A DNA stretch of 64,000 nt from Zingiber officinale (taxonomy: Eukaryota; Streptophyta; Magnoliopsida; Zingiberales; Zingiberaceae): positions 6,715,600 to 6,779,599 of the forward strand of contig NC_056001.1 in the NCBI RefSeq assembly GCF_018446385.1. Reading direction: 5' to 3'. Shown here piece after piece: positions 47,320-59,877 of the stretch. Positions within the stretch are counted from its first letter, which is position 1. Every line of letters begins with the position of its first letter. The notes under the pieces were generated by a model, which saw nothing but the letters and a program-made list of their open reading frames with translations, did not search any database and was not told the DNA's origin. A program made the translations under genes and the position numbers.

Positions 47320-50042
47320 TTATAAGGTATAGAAGTCACTAAAAGCATACTTAACCTCACTACATGAGGTAGGACAGCACAAATTCATCCTAGGATTGGG
47401 ATAGAGATAAACTATCTCCTGTCTGAACCACAACTTTGAAACTTTGTTGTCCCATTGAACCAAGATCTTGGGATCTCCAGTCAACAAGGTTGGGTTTTCC
47501 ACTTCAGTCGTTTTCAGTTGTAGATTTTTTAATCCCATTCCTCTTGATGAGCAGTATACTTGATCTCGACTCAACCCTTTCGTAAGAGGATCTGCCAAAT
47601 TATCTTTGGACTTAACATAGTCGATTGCAATCACTCCATTCGAGATCAACTGCCTAATGGTATTATGTCTACGACGTATATGTCTTGATTTCCCATTATA
47701 CATACTACTCTGTGCCCTTCCAATCGCCGATTGACTATCACAGTGGATCAGTACGGCAGGTATCTTCCAAGAAGTTCCGCAGCCATTTAGCTTCCTCAGC
47801 TGCTTTGTCTAGTGCTATAAACTCGGATTCCATAGTTGACCGAGCAATGCACGTCTGCTTAGTGGATTTCCAAGATACTGCTCCCCCACCGATCATGAAT
47901 ACATATCCACAAGTGGATTTGGAGTCTTTTGTATCTGATATCCAATTAGCATCACAATATCCCTCCAACACAGCGGGATATTTTCCATAATGTAATCCAT
48001 AGTTCATAGTATATTTCAAATATCTAAGAACTCGCATCAATGCCTTCGAATGGGCGTCGTTTGGATTACTGGTGAAACGACTCAGCTTGTTGACCGTACA
48101 GGCAATATCCGGACGTGTGCAGTTTGTAAGATACATCAAACTGCCTATTATCCGAGAGTATTCCAACTGCGATATGGTCTCACCATGGTTTTTCGCTAAG
48201 TGTTGACTTAGATCCATAGGTGTTTTTACTGTAAAAGATCGTACGCATTGAATCTTTTCAATACTGATTCTACATAATGGGATTGTGTTAGAACTATCCC
48301 CTCTGATGTCCTGAGAATTTTAATTCCCAATATAACATCTGCTTGACCCATATCTTTCATATCGAAATTTTTGGTCAACATTTTCTTTGTAGTCATGATT
48401 ACATCATGATTACTGCCCATTATTAGCATGTCGTCTACGTACAGACAGACGATTATATAGCCTTTAGGTGTGTCTTTGACATAAATGCATTTGTCACATT
48501 CATTTATTCTGAATTCGTTTGACAGCATTACTTTGTCAAATTTTTCGTGCCATTGTTTAGGCGCTTGCTTAAGTCCGTATAACGACTTAACAAGTCGACA
48601 CACCTTTTTCTCATTTCTTGGAGCTATGAACCCTTCGGGTTGCTCCATATAAATTTCTTCTTCCAACTCACCATTTAAGAACGCAGTCTTAACATCCATT
48701 TGATGTATTTCAAGGTTATACAGTGCTGCAATGGCTATTAGCACTCGTATGGACGTAATCCTTGTCACCGGTGAGTAGGTGTCGAAGTAATTAAGGCCTT
48801 CCTCTTGCTTGTACCCTTTGGCTACAAGTCTGGCCTTATACTTGTCAATTGATCCATCAGCTTTATACTTGCGTTTTAGTATCCACTTACAACCTAATGG
48901 TTTATTACCGAAGGAAGGTCTACTAATTCCCAAGTATGATTATTCATGATAGACTCAATCTCACTATTGACCTTCTTTCCACATTGAGCATCGGGACTAG
49001 AGAAGCCTCACTTAATGTTCTTGGTTCCATTTCGACATGAAAGTCATGTAATCGCCCGAACGATTTCTCAACTCTAGCCCGTTTGCTACGACGTGGCTCT
49101 TTGTTTTGATCGTCAATAGTTCTTTTATAACAACTAAGTTCAGAAACGACATTCTCGTTTGAACTTCCGTTGTTATCATTTTCAACATTTCCCTTCTTAT
49201 TTGGGAATACGTTTTCAAAGAATATTGCATTCCGAGATTCTATGGTTGTTCCCACATGAATATCGGGAATGTCTGATTTGTGAACTAGGAAGCGATATGC
49301 ACTACTATTATGGGCATATCCGACAAATACCGCATCGAGCGTTTTAGGTCCGATCTTTACTTGCTTTGGTTTAGGTACTTGACCTTTGCCAAGCACCCCC
49401 ACACTTTCGGTATTTGTACGATGGCTCGCGGCCTTTCCATAGTTCATAAGGAGTTTTATCACTTTTCTTATGAGGGATTTTGTTGAGAATGTGATTTGCT
49501 GATAATATTGCTTCCCCACAAGTTTTGAGGTAAGCCTGAATTTATCAACAAGGCATTCATCATCTCTTTTAGTGTCCGATTTTTACGTTCGGCAACACCG
49601 TTCGATTGAGGTGAGTAAGGTGTTGTTTGATGAATAATGCCGATTCTGAACAAAATTCATTAAACGGTGCACCATATTCTCCACCTCTATCGCTACGAAT
49701 TATTTTAATTCGTTTGTCAAGTTGATTTTCAACTTCTGTTTTATAAGTTCTAAATGCCTCTAGGGCTTCGTCTTTACTTCTTAAAAGAAAGACATAACAG
49801 AACTTTGTGCAGTCATCGATAAAAGTAATAAAATACTTTTTACCTCCTCTAGTTTGCACAAATTTCAAGTCGCATAGATCACTATGTATTAACTCTAGAG
49901 GAGTCGTTGACCTTTCCACCGAATGAAAAGGTAGTTTCGTCATTTTTGCTTCCACGCACACTTCGCATTTGTGTGTTCCGTCAACATTGACGTTTGGTAA
50001 TAAATTTAATTTGACGAGACGTTTAAGAGTATTATTATGCAC
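47320..50042 (-). pseudogene. Copia pol: integrase, reverse transcriptase, RNase H
   Basis: Read on the minus strand. A GAG-pre-integrase segment begins at 50042 ('[18 protein letters not shown]'). The integrase core has 'IHSDLC', 'FIDD' and 'RSDRGGEY' (about 49950-49670), then '[17 protein letters not shown]', and an integrase C-terminal part at 49400-49250 ('VFVGYAHNSSAYRF'). Reverse transcriptase at 48900-48226 is open and keeps 'QMDVKTAFLNGELEEEIYM' and the catalytic 'YVDDMLIMGSN'. RNase H at 48217-47560 keeps '[15 protein letters not shown]', 'DANW', '[20 protein letters not shown]' and 'SKDNLADPLTKGL'. Frameshifts near 49655, 49510, 49440, 48960, 48225 and 47725 split it. The product would copy and integrate element DNA in virus-like particles; this copy cannot make it whole. 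Confidence 0.93.
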
Positions 50043-50051
50043 ATGTCCGAG

Positions 50052-51353
50052 TCAATCATGCCACAAATTAAAACACTCAACAACATAGCTGGAAGCATTT
50101 ATTTTATTACCATCAAAATTTCGGAGTACAGGCATTACAACCATTTTGAATAGACCCTTTTCTAGGTACCCCTTTCCTACGAAGATACCATTCTTCGTAA
50201 GTACAAAGTTGTCTGACTGGAACACTAGCCTAAATCCGACCTTGACCAATGCCGCTCCAGAAACTAGGTTCTTACTGATGTCGGGAACATGGAGTACATC
50301 AATGAGTGTTAGCTCCTTTCTGGACGTCATCTTCAGAACAACTTTTCCGAGTCCAACAATTGGCAACGTCGTGGAATTACCCATATAGAGCTTCCTGCCA
50401 TTTATCGGAGTATACTTGGAGAACATCGCCTTATCGGAACAGATATGACGAGTTGCTCCAGTATCAATGAACCACTGCTTCGGGTTGGTATCCACCAAGT
50501 TGGCTTCAAATACAACCGCAGTGAGATCCAAGTCCTCAAGAGAGGTTGCGACGTGGTTCGCAGCATCCTTTGGCCCCTTGGTTGGCTTCTTCGGGCGTCT
50601 GCAGTCCTTGGACAGGTGTCCTGCCTTTCCACAGTTGTAGCAGGATCCCTTGAACTTCTTTGCTTGTGCCTTCTTCTTGAACTGTTTCGGCTTTTTAGCG
50701 TTCGGCTCGACCAGGTTGGACATATCGTCTATAGTCCGCTTGGTTCCTCTGCAGTCGGATAACTTTCGATTATCCTCCTCTATTCGTAGCCTCAGGATCA
50801 GGTCTTGCAGCCCTATCTCCTTTTGCTTGTGCTTTAGGTAATTCTTGAAATCCTTCCATGACGGAGGGAGCTTCTCAATTACCGCAGCAACTGCGAATGA
50901 CTCGTTCAGCTTCATTCCTTCGGCGTCCAGATCATGCAGTATTAATTGCATATCTTGGACTTGAGATGAGACGCTCTTTGAGTCCACCATCTTGAAATCC
51001 AGAAACCGGCCGACGATGAATTTCTTCAGTCCGGCATTTTCGGTCTTGTATTTCTTCTCAAGCGATTCCCACAAAGATTTCGCTGTCTCCAATGAACAAT
51101 ACACGTTATACAACGTGTTGTCCAAGGCGTTGAGAATGTAGTTGCGACACAGAAAATCTCCGTGCGTCCACGTATCGCAAGCAGCCTTGCTACCGTCCGT
51201 AGCGACTGGCGGGTCTTCACGCAAAAACCGTACAAGGTTTAGCGTTGTTAAGTAGAACAGCATCTTCTGCTGCCATCTTTTGAAGTCGGCTCCGGTGAAT
51301 TTCTCCGGCTTTTCTCCGTGCGGAATGGATGTCGGAACGGCGGTCGAGGACAA
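50052..51353 (-). pseudogene. Copia gag and protease
   Basis: The frame is open for 433 codons. It has the gag UBN2-type domain ('KFTGADFKRWQQKMLFYLTT', 'SLWESLEKKYKTENAG'), a Lys-rich segment, the CCHC knuckle CYNCGKAGHLSKDC (near 50640) and the aspartic protease with DTGATRHICSD (near 50450) and 'LVSGAALVKVGF'. The expected initiator position reads TTG and no in-frame ATG lies between it and the preceding stop, so the start codon seems lost. At 50052 a TGA, most simply a CGA-to-TGA change, stops the frame just before the integrase part ('NLWHD' stop). Confidence 0.9.
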
Positions 51354-51397
51354 ATGGAAACGTCCTTATGAAAGGTAACCTTACACGGAATACCTTC

Positions 51398-52534
51398 TGT
51401 TGTTTCCGGTAAATTCCGGAGTATGCAAACTGATCGTCGAGGCTAGTGTTCGACACTATCTCCGTAAACGATATTGCTCCGCTACGGTGCTTAACGGATT
51501 GTTGCAATTCGTTCCCAAGATACAACGACGACAATCGTCTCGGAATCGTAGCACTCCGACTTCCGAGACCAGCGAACCTTCTCGTAGGCTTCTTGGACTC
51601 TTGAATGCACAAGATGAGTGAGTGAATACTTGAGGAAGAGAAGATTAAGTTGAGTGATTTGATTCCAATCTGGAGGGTTCTATTTATACAGAAGGAAGAG
51701 GCTTTAGGGAGGGGTGTGACCTTTGGGTGGATTAATCTGGGCCGTCCGGACTGAAGAGTTATAACCCTTCACATAGCCCCTTTAATCTCATCCATCAGAT
51801 CTAAGAGTTGTGACCCTCAGATCTATCAGCCATCGGATCTGGATCCATTGATCCGATGCTTCAGATCATGTCTCATCCCAAGCCGTCAGATCGTGACTCA
51901 TTGTGATCCAACGCTCTAGATCGCATCACAAGCGATCCACCATACTTCTTTGATCAACGTTGATCAACGGCTGCCATCCGTTCGCCCAACCAACTGTCCA
52001 GTCATCTCCCTTTGCCCACGAGGATGCCACATAGGCACTGCCATGTCAGGTACTAGCCTGACACGTCACCCGAGTGCCATGTAGGCACTGCAATGTCACC
52101 TGGAGTGCGAAGTGCAAAGTGCAACGTGCACGGTGCAAAGTGCGCCTACAAAGCGCCCATTGCGCACGTGGCGGGTGGCGGGCTCACAGGTGCGAGCACC
52201 TGCTCGCCCCTGAGCAGAGAGTACCTGGTACTTTTCTGAGTTAACTCCAATAACTCAACATCATTAATAAGTAAGGAATGCACATCGGAAATTTCCGATG
52301 TGGGACTATTCTCCCTTGCATTTCCTTAATGAATAACCAACGTTATTTTGGGCCGACTTTGAACATTAATTTCTCATTCACCCTTAATCGGTTTTGAGCA
52401 AATTAATAGTCTAAATCTATCTACGCGAAACATAGATTTTAATTTTGAAGTCAATTACGACTTTCAACAATTGATGGCTTCCGATTTTTCCTCCTCACAA
52501 TCGTATTGGTCCATTTAGGCCCCAATATCCAACA
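51398..52534 (-). repeat. 5' LTR of the minus-strand copia element
   Basis: Near-identical to 45882-46960 except for an extra ~100 bp at about 51980-52090 and a shorter GTGCGCAC run. Confidence 0.93.
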
Positions 52535-52539
52535 TCAAT

Positions 52540-52990
52540 TGCCACTGCTCCGAACACCCGGTCGATGGGACGATGAGCATTAGAAAAAGGAAGCTATTTC
52601 TATCTAGGCAAGGGAAGTGTCCCGGTGGTTGTTGGGCGGTGGCTTTCCGTTTGAATAATTGCAGTGCCTTTCACGTTATAATGCACCGTCGCAGCATCAC
52701 GCCAGAGTTAGTTTCCATTACCCGAAAGGGATGAAGTTATTTTTTTTTTCAAAAAGAGAAAAGAAATGAAGGCTACGCTCCACGCCCACCGTTTCAAATG
52801 CACGTCTCTGTTGCGTGACAAATCTTTTTTTCCAGCTTCTCACAGTTGGGATGATCATGATACGGCTAATGAGATGAGACCGTTAGGTTCGACGTCAAAA
52901 AAAAAAAAATAATAATAAATAAATCAATTGATATGATTGTCAAAATTAAGAAGGGGTCAGTTCTCGAATCGTATTGATGCCCTGTTAAAA
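52540..52990. other. Intergenic DNA, nothing recognised
   Basis: It contains A-rich runs near 52740 and 52900. No gene signal. Confidence 0.4.
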
Positions 52991-53935
52991 TAAGTCCAAT
53001 GTTATCATCAAGTGCTCTAGTCGATCGGAACAAAGGCCGATCGGATCAAAAGGTCGATCAGACACGCTAGACATATCGCTCAGCTGGACTAAACTCTGTA
53101 TTCAAGTATAGGGGCCGAGTGCATAATAAACCTCGGCATTGAATCCCATTGGACATATTGTCTGAAAGGATTCTGAATCCCTAGCATAAACCCGATCAGT
53201 TGAACGACGGTCAGACCTTAGGGGCTCAGCTTCTCATTTCTCAAAATACAAGCTCTCAGTTTATGTCCGCCTGGCCCTATCACTAGTCGGACTTTTGGGG
53301 CCCAGCTCCTGCTCATGGGCATGACCCTCAGCTTACACCCACTCGGTCCTAATGCCGATTGGACATTTGAGCCAGTTCCCTACATGAGCATGACTCCTAA
53401 TCTACAACTAGTTGGCCCAGAGCCAATCAGATTCTCTCTAGGAGATAATATTGTCAGAGAATTGTAACAATCTGTCAGAAAATATACTGTTACTCTGACA
53501 TATATATGCAATGGAGTTTTCCTCTGCCTATAAGAAGACTATTTTACATACTCCACCACCCAACATACTCTGGCACCAGATATTTTCTATTGCCTTATTA
53601 ATAGGGAGGTTAGAGAGGTGGTATAAAAAGAGATCTTCTCCGTTGGTCAAGTACGAGCATAAGGGCATACTCATCTGCATACTTGCGTATGGACACTATT
53701 ATTCTACTGCTTGTCGTTTTCTCAAATTCGCTCTGCTACTGTTTTGACTTAAGTGTTTGAGTGTCTGCGCCAGAGACCTTTCCCTGGTTCTCGATCACTT
53801 GAATGTTCTCGTTGGCTTTGTCTATGGTATGTGCATGTCCGCATCTCTTGATTCCAAAATCACTTAGCGTCGTCTTCTTCTAACTCAAAATCTTCTCCTA
53901 ATCAATATATAAACCACCTCAACGCCCGCCTTAAT
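52990..53935 (+). repeat. Ty3/gypsy-type LTR remnant
   Basis: It has CGATCGG words, 'cagagaattgtaacaatctgtcagaaaatata', a GGTATAAAAAGAG box at about 53620 and the tail 'gagtgtctgcgccagagacctttccctgg', the layout of gypsy LTRs at 22-23 and 36-37 kb. No internal region is attached, and the borders are approximate. Confidence 0.55.
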
Positions 53936-54079
53936 CAGTGTGCCATCTTTTCAGCTTTCAAATATAATTAAACAGGATGAAAGGTAGTGCTCAATTATAA
54001 TCACATTGTCGAAGCTGGTCATCAAGCTTCGAATTTAAAGAGGAAGATAAGGGGAGTGTTTGTGCTTCAATGGTATGCT

Positions 54080-55696
54080 TTATACTTTATTAAATTCAAC
54101 GCTGCATTTAGTAAAGCGATCGTAATGCAGGCCCATAGCTGTCAGCAGCGGAGGCCCACGCGACTTGGTGATCCGAATTTTCACCCGCGCCGCCGTCACC
54201 GCCTCCCTCAGCCGATGGAGCCGCTTGTACCCCACCGTCGTCCCCTTCGCCACCAGCTTCTTGTCCGCGTACACCTCGTGCTCCATGATTCTCTGTCCCA
54301 ACGCTATCGCTTCCTGGACCCTCACCAAGTTGAAGCTCGTGTTGGCCTTCGGCAGCGCGAGCTCGATCCAGTGCCCGTGCTTCTGCTCGTCCCCGGCGGC
54401 AGCCCAGTAGGTCTTGTCGTCGCTGTCAAGCACGTTGGAGGCTGCAAATCCGCCGTCCCGACCGCCCCTCTCGCTGCTGGCTTTCGCCTTGCTTCCGGCT
54501 GCAAGGTCGGCCGAGAAGATACTAGTGATCGCCTTGCGGAAGTCCTTCAGCCGCTGCGTGTCGTCGCTAGAGACAAGCCCGGTGCGGTTCGGTGGTACGT
54601 TGAGCAGAAGAACGCAGTTACGCCCCACGGAATTATAGTAGATGTTCAAGAGCTGACTCACCGATTTGGCCGTCTGGTTCTTGTGCCAGAACCACCCTGG
54701 CCGGATTGACACGTCGCACTCCGGCGGCACCCAGTCCGTGCCGCGTGGATCGCCAGTGTTCAAGTAGCTGCTTCCGGTGATTCAAACAAGTGAGCTAATG
54801 CCACTAATAAGCTCGAATTGGAGGGGGCGAATAACGATTGTCTTCACCTTTCAAGACTCGCATCTCCAATCCTGAGCAAAGTGCGATTGACGATGGACCA
54901 GCAGGTGGCTCCGGCGGCTCCCATCTCGTCTCCCACCCAACGTACATCGGGCCCTGCATCGGAGAAGATATTGATAGAGCTCTGCAACTGCTTCACCGTT
55001 TCGAACCAGTTCTTGAAGTAGTAGTTCATCTTAGTCGCGTTTGCCCCCTTCGCGCCGTCGAACCATATCTCCGATATGCTCCCGTATCTGCATCGCCAAA
55101 TCAATCATCCAATTAGAATTCCTTAGATCGACACTTATCTGAATTGTCACAGAGTTGCTGACGGACTTGGTGAGCAATTCATGGAGCTGGGCCATGTAAA
55201 ACTCGTTGTACTCCACTTCCTGACCGTAGGTCTTCTCATGGCGATCCCACGGCGAGAGATACAGGCCGACGTCGATCCTCCTCGCACTGGCGGCGTTAAC
55301 AAATTCCCGGACAACGTCTCCTTTGCCTCCCTTCCACGGGCTCTTTTCCACCGAGTGGTCAGTGTACCGCGACGGCCACAGGCAGAATCCGTCGTGGTGT
55401 TTGGCTGTGAGTATGACCAGCGAGGCACCGACGGCCTCCGCTGCGTCCATCCATTGCCCGGCGTTCAAATTGGCCGGGTCGAAGAGCGAGGGGCTCTCCT
55501 CCCCGGTGCCCCACTCGGAGTCGGTGAAGGTGTTCATGCCGAAGTGGAAGAACATGATGAGCTCGCGTCGGTGCCACTTGAGCTGCGATTCCGATGGAAT
55601 GGGCAGCACCGGCAACGGAGGCGTTGCGAAATCGGAGAGGACGAAATGGCGGAGGTGAAGCACGGCCACGATCCAAAACCATGCGTTGCACCTCAT
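54080..55696 (-). CDS. FUC1: Plant alpha-L-fucosidase, GH29
   Basis: Three exons on the minus strand: 55696-55167, 55087-54848 and 54767-54080, with introns of 79 and 80 bp. They join in frame to 485 residues. The N-terminus MRCNAWFWIVAVLHLRHFVL is a signal peptide, so the enzyme is probably secreted to the apoplast or vacuole. The GH29 barrel shows 'FFHFGMNTFTDSEWGTG', 'LTAKHHDGFCLWPSRYTDHS', 'YLSPWDRHEKTYG' and 'EIWFDGAKG', whose Asp (about residue 187) is the catalytic nucleophile position of the family. It then has 'FSDAGPDVRWVGDE', 'ECDVSIRPGWFWHK' and 'GRNCVLLLNVPPN'. A C-terminal discoidin-like domain follows ('SNVLDSDDKTYWAA', 'HWIELALPKANTSFNLVRVQE'). Plant FUC1 removes alpha-linked fucose from glycoprotein or wall glycans; the exact linkage cannot be read from sequence. 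Length fits the family (about 500). The symbol is by family, from recognition of the plant GH29 single-gene type. Confidence 0.93.
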
Positions 55697-56208
55697 TGCG
55701 GCCTCTGCTTCACAGTGTAACGATTCTAGCTTGGAATTTGAGGTAGAGAGGGCAACCTAGTGATGGAAAAGGCAAGATAGAAGAGGACTGAGGGAGGAAA
55801 TCATAGCTGAGAAAGGGTGAAAAGGTTTGGGGTGGAAGCCTAGGGACGGATGGTACCGAGACGAGAACAGATAACGCGAAAGCGAGATCGTTCACGGGCT
55901 GGCAATTCACTGCATGTTAAACCAGGAACAGAGGCCAAGGAACACAAATAGAAATTTGGCCTTTTCTTTGGTGTCTGAACACTCAAAGAGCATGGCAAGG
56001 CTCAGCTCATGCAGTTTTGACAATTTGAGTTTTAATCTCCATGTAACTTTTCTTCTTTTTTCTAGCGATTTAATTTTTTTTATAAGTAAAATATATTAAA
56101 AAAATTATACATGTAGTAGATCTTTGAACGAGCATGTTTTGTTGGTCAAGAAATTAGGAAGAATTGATTTTAAGATCACGGAATCGTACTTATCAGATCT
56201 GCGGGTTT
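55697..56208. other. 5' flank and probable promoter of the fucosidase gene
   Basis: Short unique region between the start codon and the next retrotransposon LTR. No clear TATA box could be assigned. The promoter space is limited to about 500 bp before repeat DNA starts. Confidence 0.45.
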
Positions 56209-56918
56209 TGATCGAATCCTTCTCCATGATGAATGATCTTGTCTTGTATTTGTGCATGTAGATGGATACCCTCTTTTATAGTGTTATTATTTATTTGTGC
56301 ACGAATCTCAAAACGATTATAAAAAAGGTCAGACTATAAAGGTACTTTGAAATATTTTTAAAATGCACCAACAATCTCTACGTTTGACAGGGTGGAAGCT
56401 TTTAATGTACAACTTGCATATGTAATATTCTCTGTCACCTATGACACAAAACACCAAAAAAAAGGAATATGAGGTCGTTGGGTTGAGGGGTCCTTAATAT
56501 GCTTAGCTAGCGAACCGACCAAGTCCCTTCTGTAGTCCGATCGACTTTAGCTTACAATAGAATTAGGTCGGATTTGAAGAATGATATCAAGGACTCATCC
56601 TTTGCTCAGTCACTCTGGTCGAACCAAGTGTTTAGTTTGTCCGGGCGAACCATCGATATGATCGGCTAGATTACTTGCCCAAAATAGCTAACCATGCTAT
56701 CCTTGACTGATGAAGAGGACCTAGCTCTGGATGGTACTGGCTTGGCTTTGCTTTAGAGTTTCATCAATACTAAGGGATTTGGGATCCGACCGACCTTGGC
56801 CTAGATGATCGATTGCATTGGCCCGAGTGCTGGCACCTCATTGACTTTGATCGCCATGTCAGCCGACCTCTTGGACTTTGATCCGACTCGGGGGCCCCAC
56901 CTTATTCGTCGTATTGCA
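56209..56918 (-). repeat. 3' LTR of the third gypsy element
   Basis: Good match to 61480-62160 from 'tgtgcacgaatctcaaa' onward; poor or absent match to the first 250 bp of the right LTR. It ends CGTATTGCA. Confidence 0.7.
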
Positions 56919-57589
56919 AAAGTCTCTCCTTCAAATCTAGTCAAAGGAGGCTGTAGGTCTGATTGACAAAACACTGGTGTTGTTTGTGTCCCTTGTCCTC
57001 CGATCAAATGCCCAATCTTTGTTCTGACGTCCAACACTAGCTGATGTTATACTTAGTTGTTGGTGCTTCCAGCGTCCCTTGTTTCCCGACCGGACACTCA
57101 TTCTCTCTATTGTCGCTCGGCTCGAGCCGACATCACTCTGGTGCCTTGGAGATAGGGCATGTCATTTACTAATTAATACTTGATATAATGAGCACACCTT
57201 TTTATTATAAACTTGCTTATTATCTCTCATCCCTCATAAATGTCGTCTGTATCTTGTTACCAGACATCGCATGCTTGTGATGAGGAATATCTGATATGAT
57301 AAGTGACTGTTGAGATTTGATGTGGCTGTTGAGAGTGCAAATTCAATGATCTAGATTAAACCTCTCTTCTTTACCCCCTTAGTCAAATGGTTGTAAGCGG
57401 TCGTCACTAAGGCTTTTAAGGTTCAGCCTTTGACACAACTTTATCGTTTTCTCAATCATCTTCGCCTTCTCCTTTCTACTGTCTCCGACGATTCTCTAAG
57501 CTTCTTGTTTTCATTGTAAGTTCATTTTCTTCCATCCTTCGTTCAACTTTCTTCCTTTTCCATGGTTTCCTGCTATTCATGAGCTCTGG

Positions 57590-59873
57590 TACACTTCCAC
57601 CACCTCTGACTTTAATGGCAGGGAGGTAGACTAAATGTGTCTCACCTATCACATCCCTCCCGACTATCGTATCATCATCTAATCTGACCACAACTACCCT
57701 AATCTTCCTCCAGCCGAATATTTTACTTTCTTCAAAGATCGATTCTTTGCCGACCTCCATTTCCCCGTGCACCCTTTTTTCTTAGAAGTTTATTCTTATT
57801 TTCATATCCCTTGCAACAATTAGCCCCAATTCCATTAGATTATTGTGTGGGTTATCGTACTATTTCGCCTGTACCAAGTCCCACTATACCCCCGGGTCTT
57901 CCACTACTTTTACTACCCATAGAAATCCGAGCTGGGCATCTTCATCTTCTAAGCTCGAGTAGGTGCGGTATTTTTTGACAAGATATCCTCATCTAATAAA
58001 GGATGGAAGTCTCACTACTTCTATCTCCGACAGATCCCTCCAGTGACCTTCCCGACTAGGTGGCAAATGGAATTGCCCAACCCTCCCAAGTTGCGTGTAT
58101 ATTGATGGGAGTCAATCTACCTCATGGAGTCCGCTCAACTGTCCGGTCTGAAATACCACACCCATAAGTTGACTGAGGTTGTACTATACATATTTGGACT
58201 GAATCCCATCCGAGTTTGATTGCCCAATTTCTTCGGTAAAGAATTCAACCTCCTTTCAATGTTGAATCTAACTGATTTCCTTTTTTATTTTGTAGCCAAA
58301 ATCATGTGGAAAGTTTTATTGAGTAACTCCACGAAGTTGGCTGATGAGGAGATGAACGCTCCTGGGGAAGCCGAGCTGGAGAGCCACGGGCTATTGTCGA
58401 TCGACCCCTCTGAGGATCAAATCGGCGAAGGTGAAGCCAGTCGAGTCATGGGAATGACGCAGTTGCCAACAATGAAGAGATGCCACCCCCCAGCCTTCCT
58501 TGTTGTCGGCAATAGTTCCTTCTAAGTCTGCGGCCTCCAGGGAACCTCTGATTCTTCGCCAGCGATGCAAGAGGCGACAATCGAAGACACCAGTGTGATC
58601 GACCACCCCCATTCAATAAGTCTGCACCGAAATTCTGATCGTGCGTCCACCATCCAAAAGTGGGGAGAGCTCTACCTCTATTCTTCCTGAAGTTGGTGCC
58701 GATTGGACTACTCTAGTGTTGTCCGAACGGACACTATTGCTTTCTAGGTTGCGGGTTGGGGCGATTCCTTCTCCACTGGTTTCCTTTTTGCTGCCTCCTC
58801 TGATCAAATCCTCCCAGTGTCGTTCCAAGATATCTTCGACGCCCCAAGTCCAAGTCCAAAAATAAGTCCGCTACAGAAGGACCGAGCGGGCAACTTAAGC
58901 CTAAGAAGACTCTCCATGAGTATCAAAAATAGTATCAAGATCCAAGGTCCCTTAGCTCAGTCTTGGGTTGATGCTTGGGCACGCATGTCTGAGAGCTCGC
59001 TAGAGGAGTTGATCGATCAGTTCTCACAAGATGTCACAGTGATAAGCAGTTTCTTCTACCATACATTAATTTTGTTTAAGTGTTCTTCTTTGATTTTTCT
59101 TTACCTCATCAGTTTTGGGTGAATGACTTGTCCATTTTCCAACAAATGGCTAGGCTAAGCCATGAAAACCAGCTTCTAAAGACCTCGACTAGGGGAGCAA
59201 GCACCTCTCAAAGCCTGGCCGATCGGCTGCAAGAAAAAGTAGCCCAACTGAAGGGTGAAATGGAGAGCCAGTCGGAGCAACTATTAAGAGTTGAGTGAGC
59301 TCTTACAGTAGAAAAGGATAAGGGCCATGACTAGGAGATCAAGATCGAGAGGCTCAAGAAATAGCTAAACACCTCTGTTGGCCACCTTTGCTTGGAGAAT
59401 GCTCGAAAGGTCAGGGCTATAGAAGATCTCAATTTGAAGAATAAGAAAGCTTGAGTCCTCACCAAGAAGCTTGAAGAAATAGAGTTTGTGCTTATCTCGG
59501 AGCAGGCCATCCGAACGGCTAAACAAACTGTCAAGGACTTTCAGCATGAGGAGAAACAATAAGCCCACAATTCAAAATACAGTAGTTGGAGGCCCTAAAG
59601 GCATAGTTAGAGGCTTCGACGGCCGAATTCGAAAGCTACAAGGCTAGGGAACCTGATCAGTTGGAGGCATTCAAAGTGGAGTATCTATAATCCCAGAACT
59701 TCAATCAAATGCTTGCTGATCGAACATCTAAAATGTTTGGCTATGGAGCATATAGGGCTATCAAGAAATTGAGGGAGGGAGGCTACTTGACGATGGATGT
59801 TCCTAGGAATTTCATACGTCGTCAGAAGATTTTAGACAACATTCCACCTGACACCTTCTCTGATTTTGCATAA
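57590..59873 (+). pseudogene. Antisense ORF of the gypsy element ('putative gypsy type transposon' domain plus coiled coil)
   Basis: Read on the plus strand, opposite to gag and integrase. The first part resembles the plant 'putative gypsy type transposon' (PF04195-like) domain: 'YFTFFKDRFFADLHFPVHPF' near 57720, 'RVGAVFFDKISSSNKGWKSHYFYLR' near 57970 and 'FPTRWQMELPNPPKL' near 58050. A Glu/Asp-rich linker and then a Leu/Gln/Lys coiled coil (59130-59560, 'LADRLQEKVAQLKGEMES') follow. The end has 'DRTSKMFGYGAYRAIKKLREGGYLTM' and stops at TAA 59871. Several frameshifts and stops interrupt it. Additional antisense ORFs of this kind are known from Tat-lineage elements; their role is not established. 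Confidence 0.75.
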
Positions 59874-59877
59874 AACA

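Larger units (their letters stand above)
45882..52534 (-). mobile_element. Nearly complete copia element, minus strand
   Basis: LTRs are 45882-46960 (1079 bp, 3') and 51398-52534 (1137 bp, 5'). The target-site duplication TCAAT is exact (45877-45881 and 52535-52539). On the minus strand the polypurine tract (TGGGGGAT) abuts the 3' LTR. The domain order gag, protease, integrase, reverse transcriptase, RNase H is complete. A nonsense codon, lost start codon and several frameshifts inactivate this copy. LTR point differences are few, implying a recent insertion, but indels differ (see findings). No standard tRNA-Met primer-binding site is visible. Confidence 0.94.
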
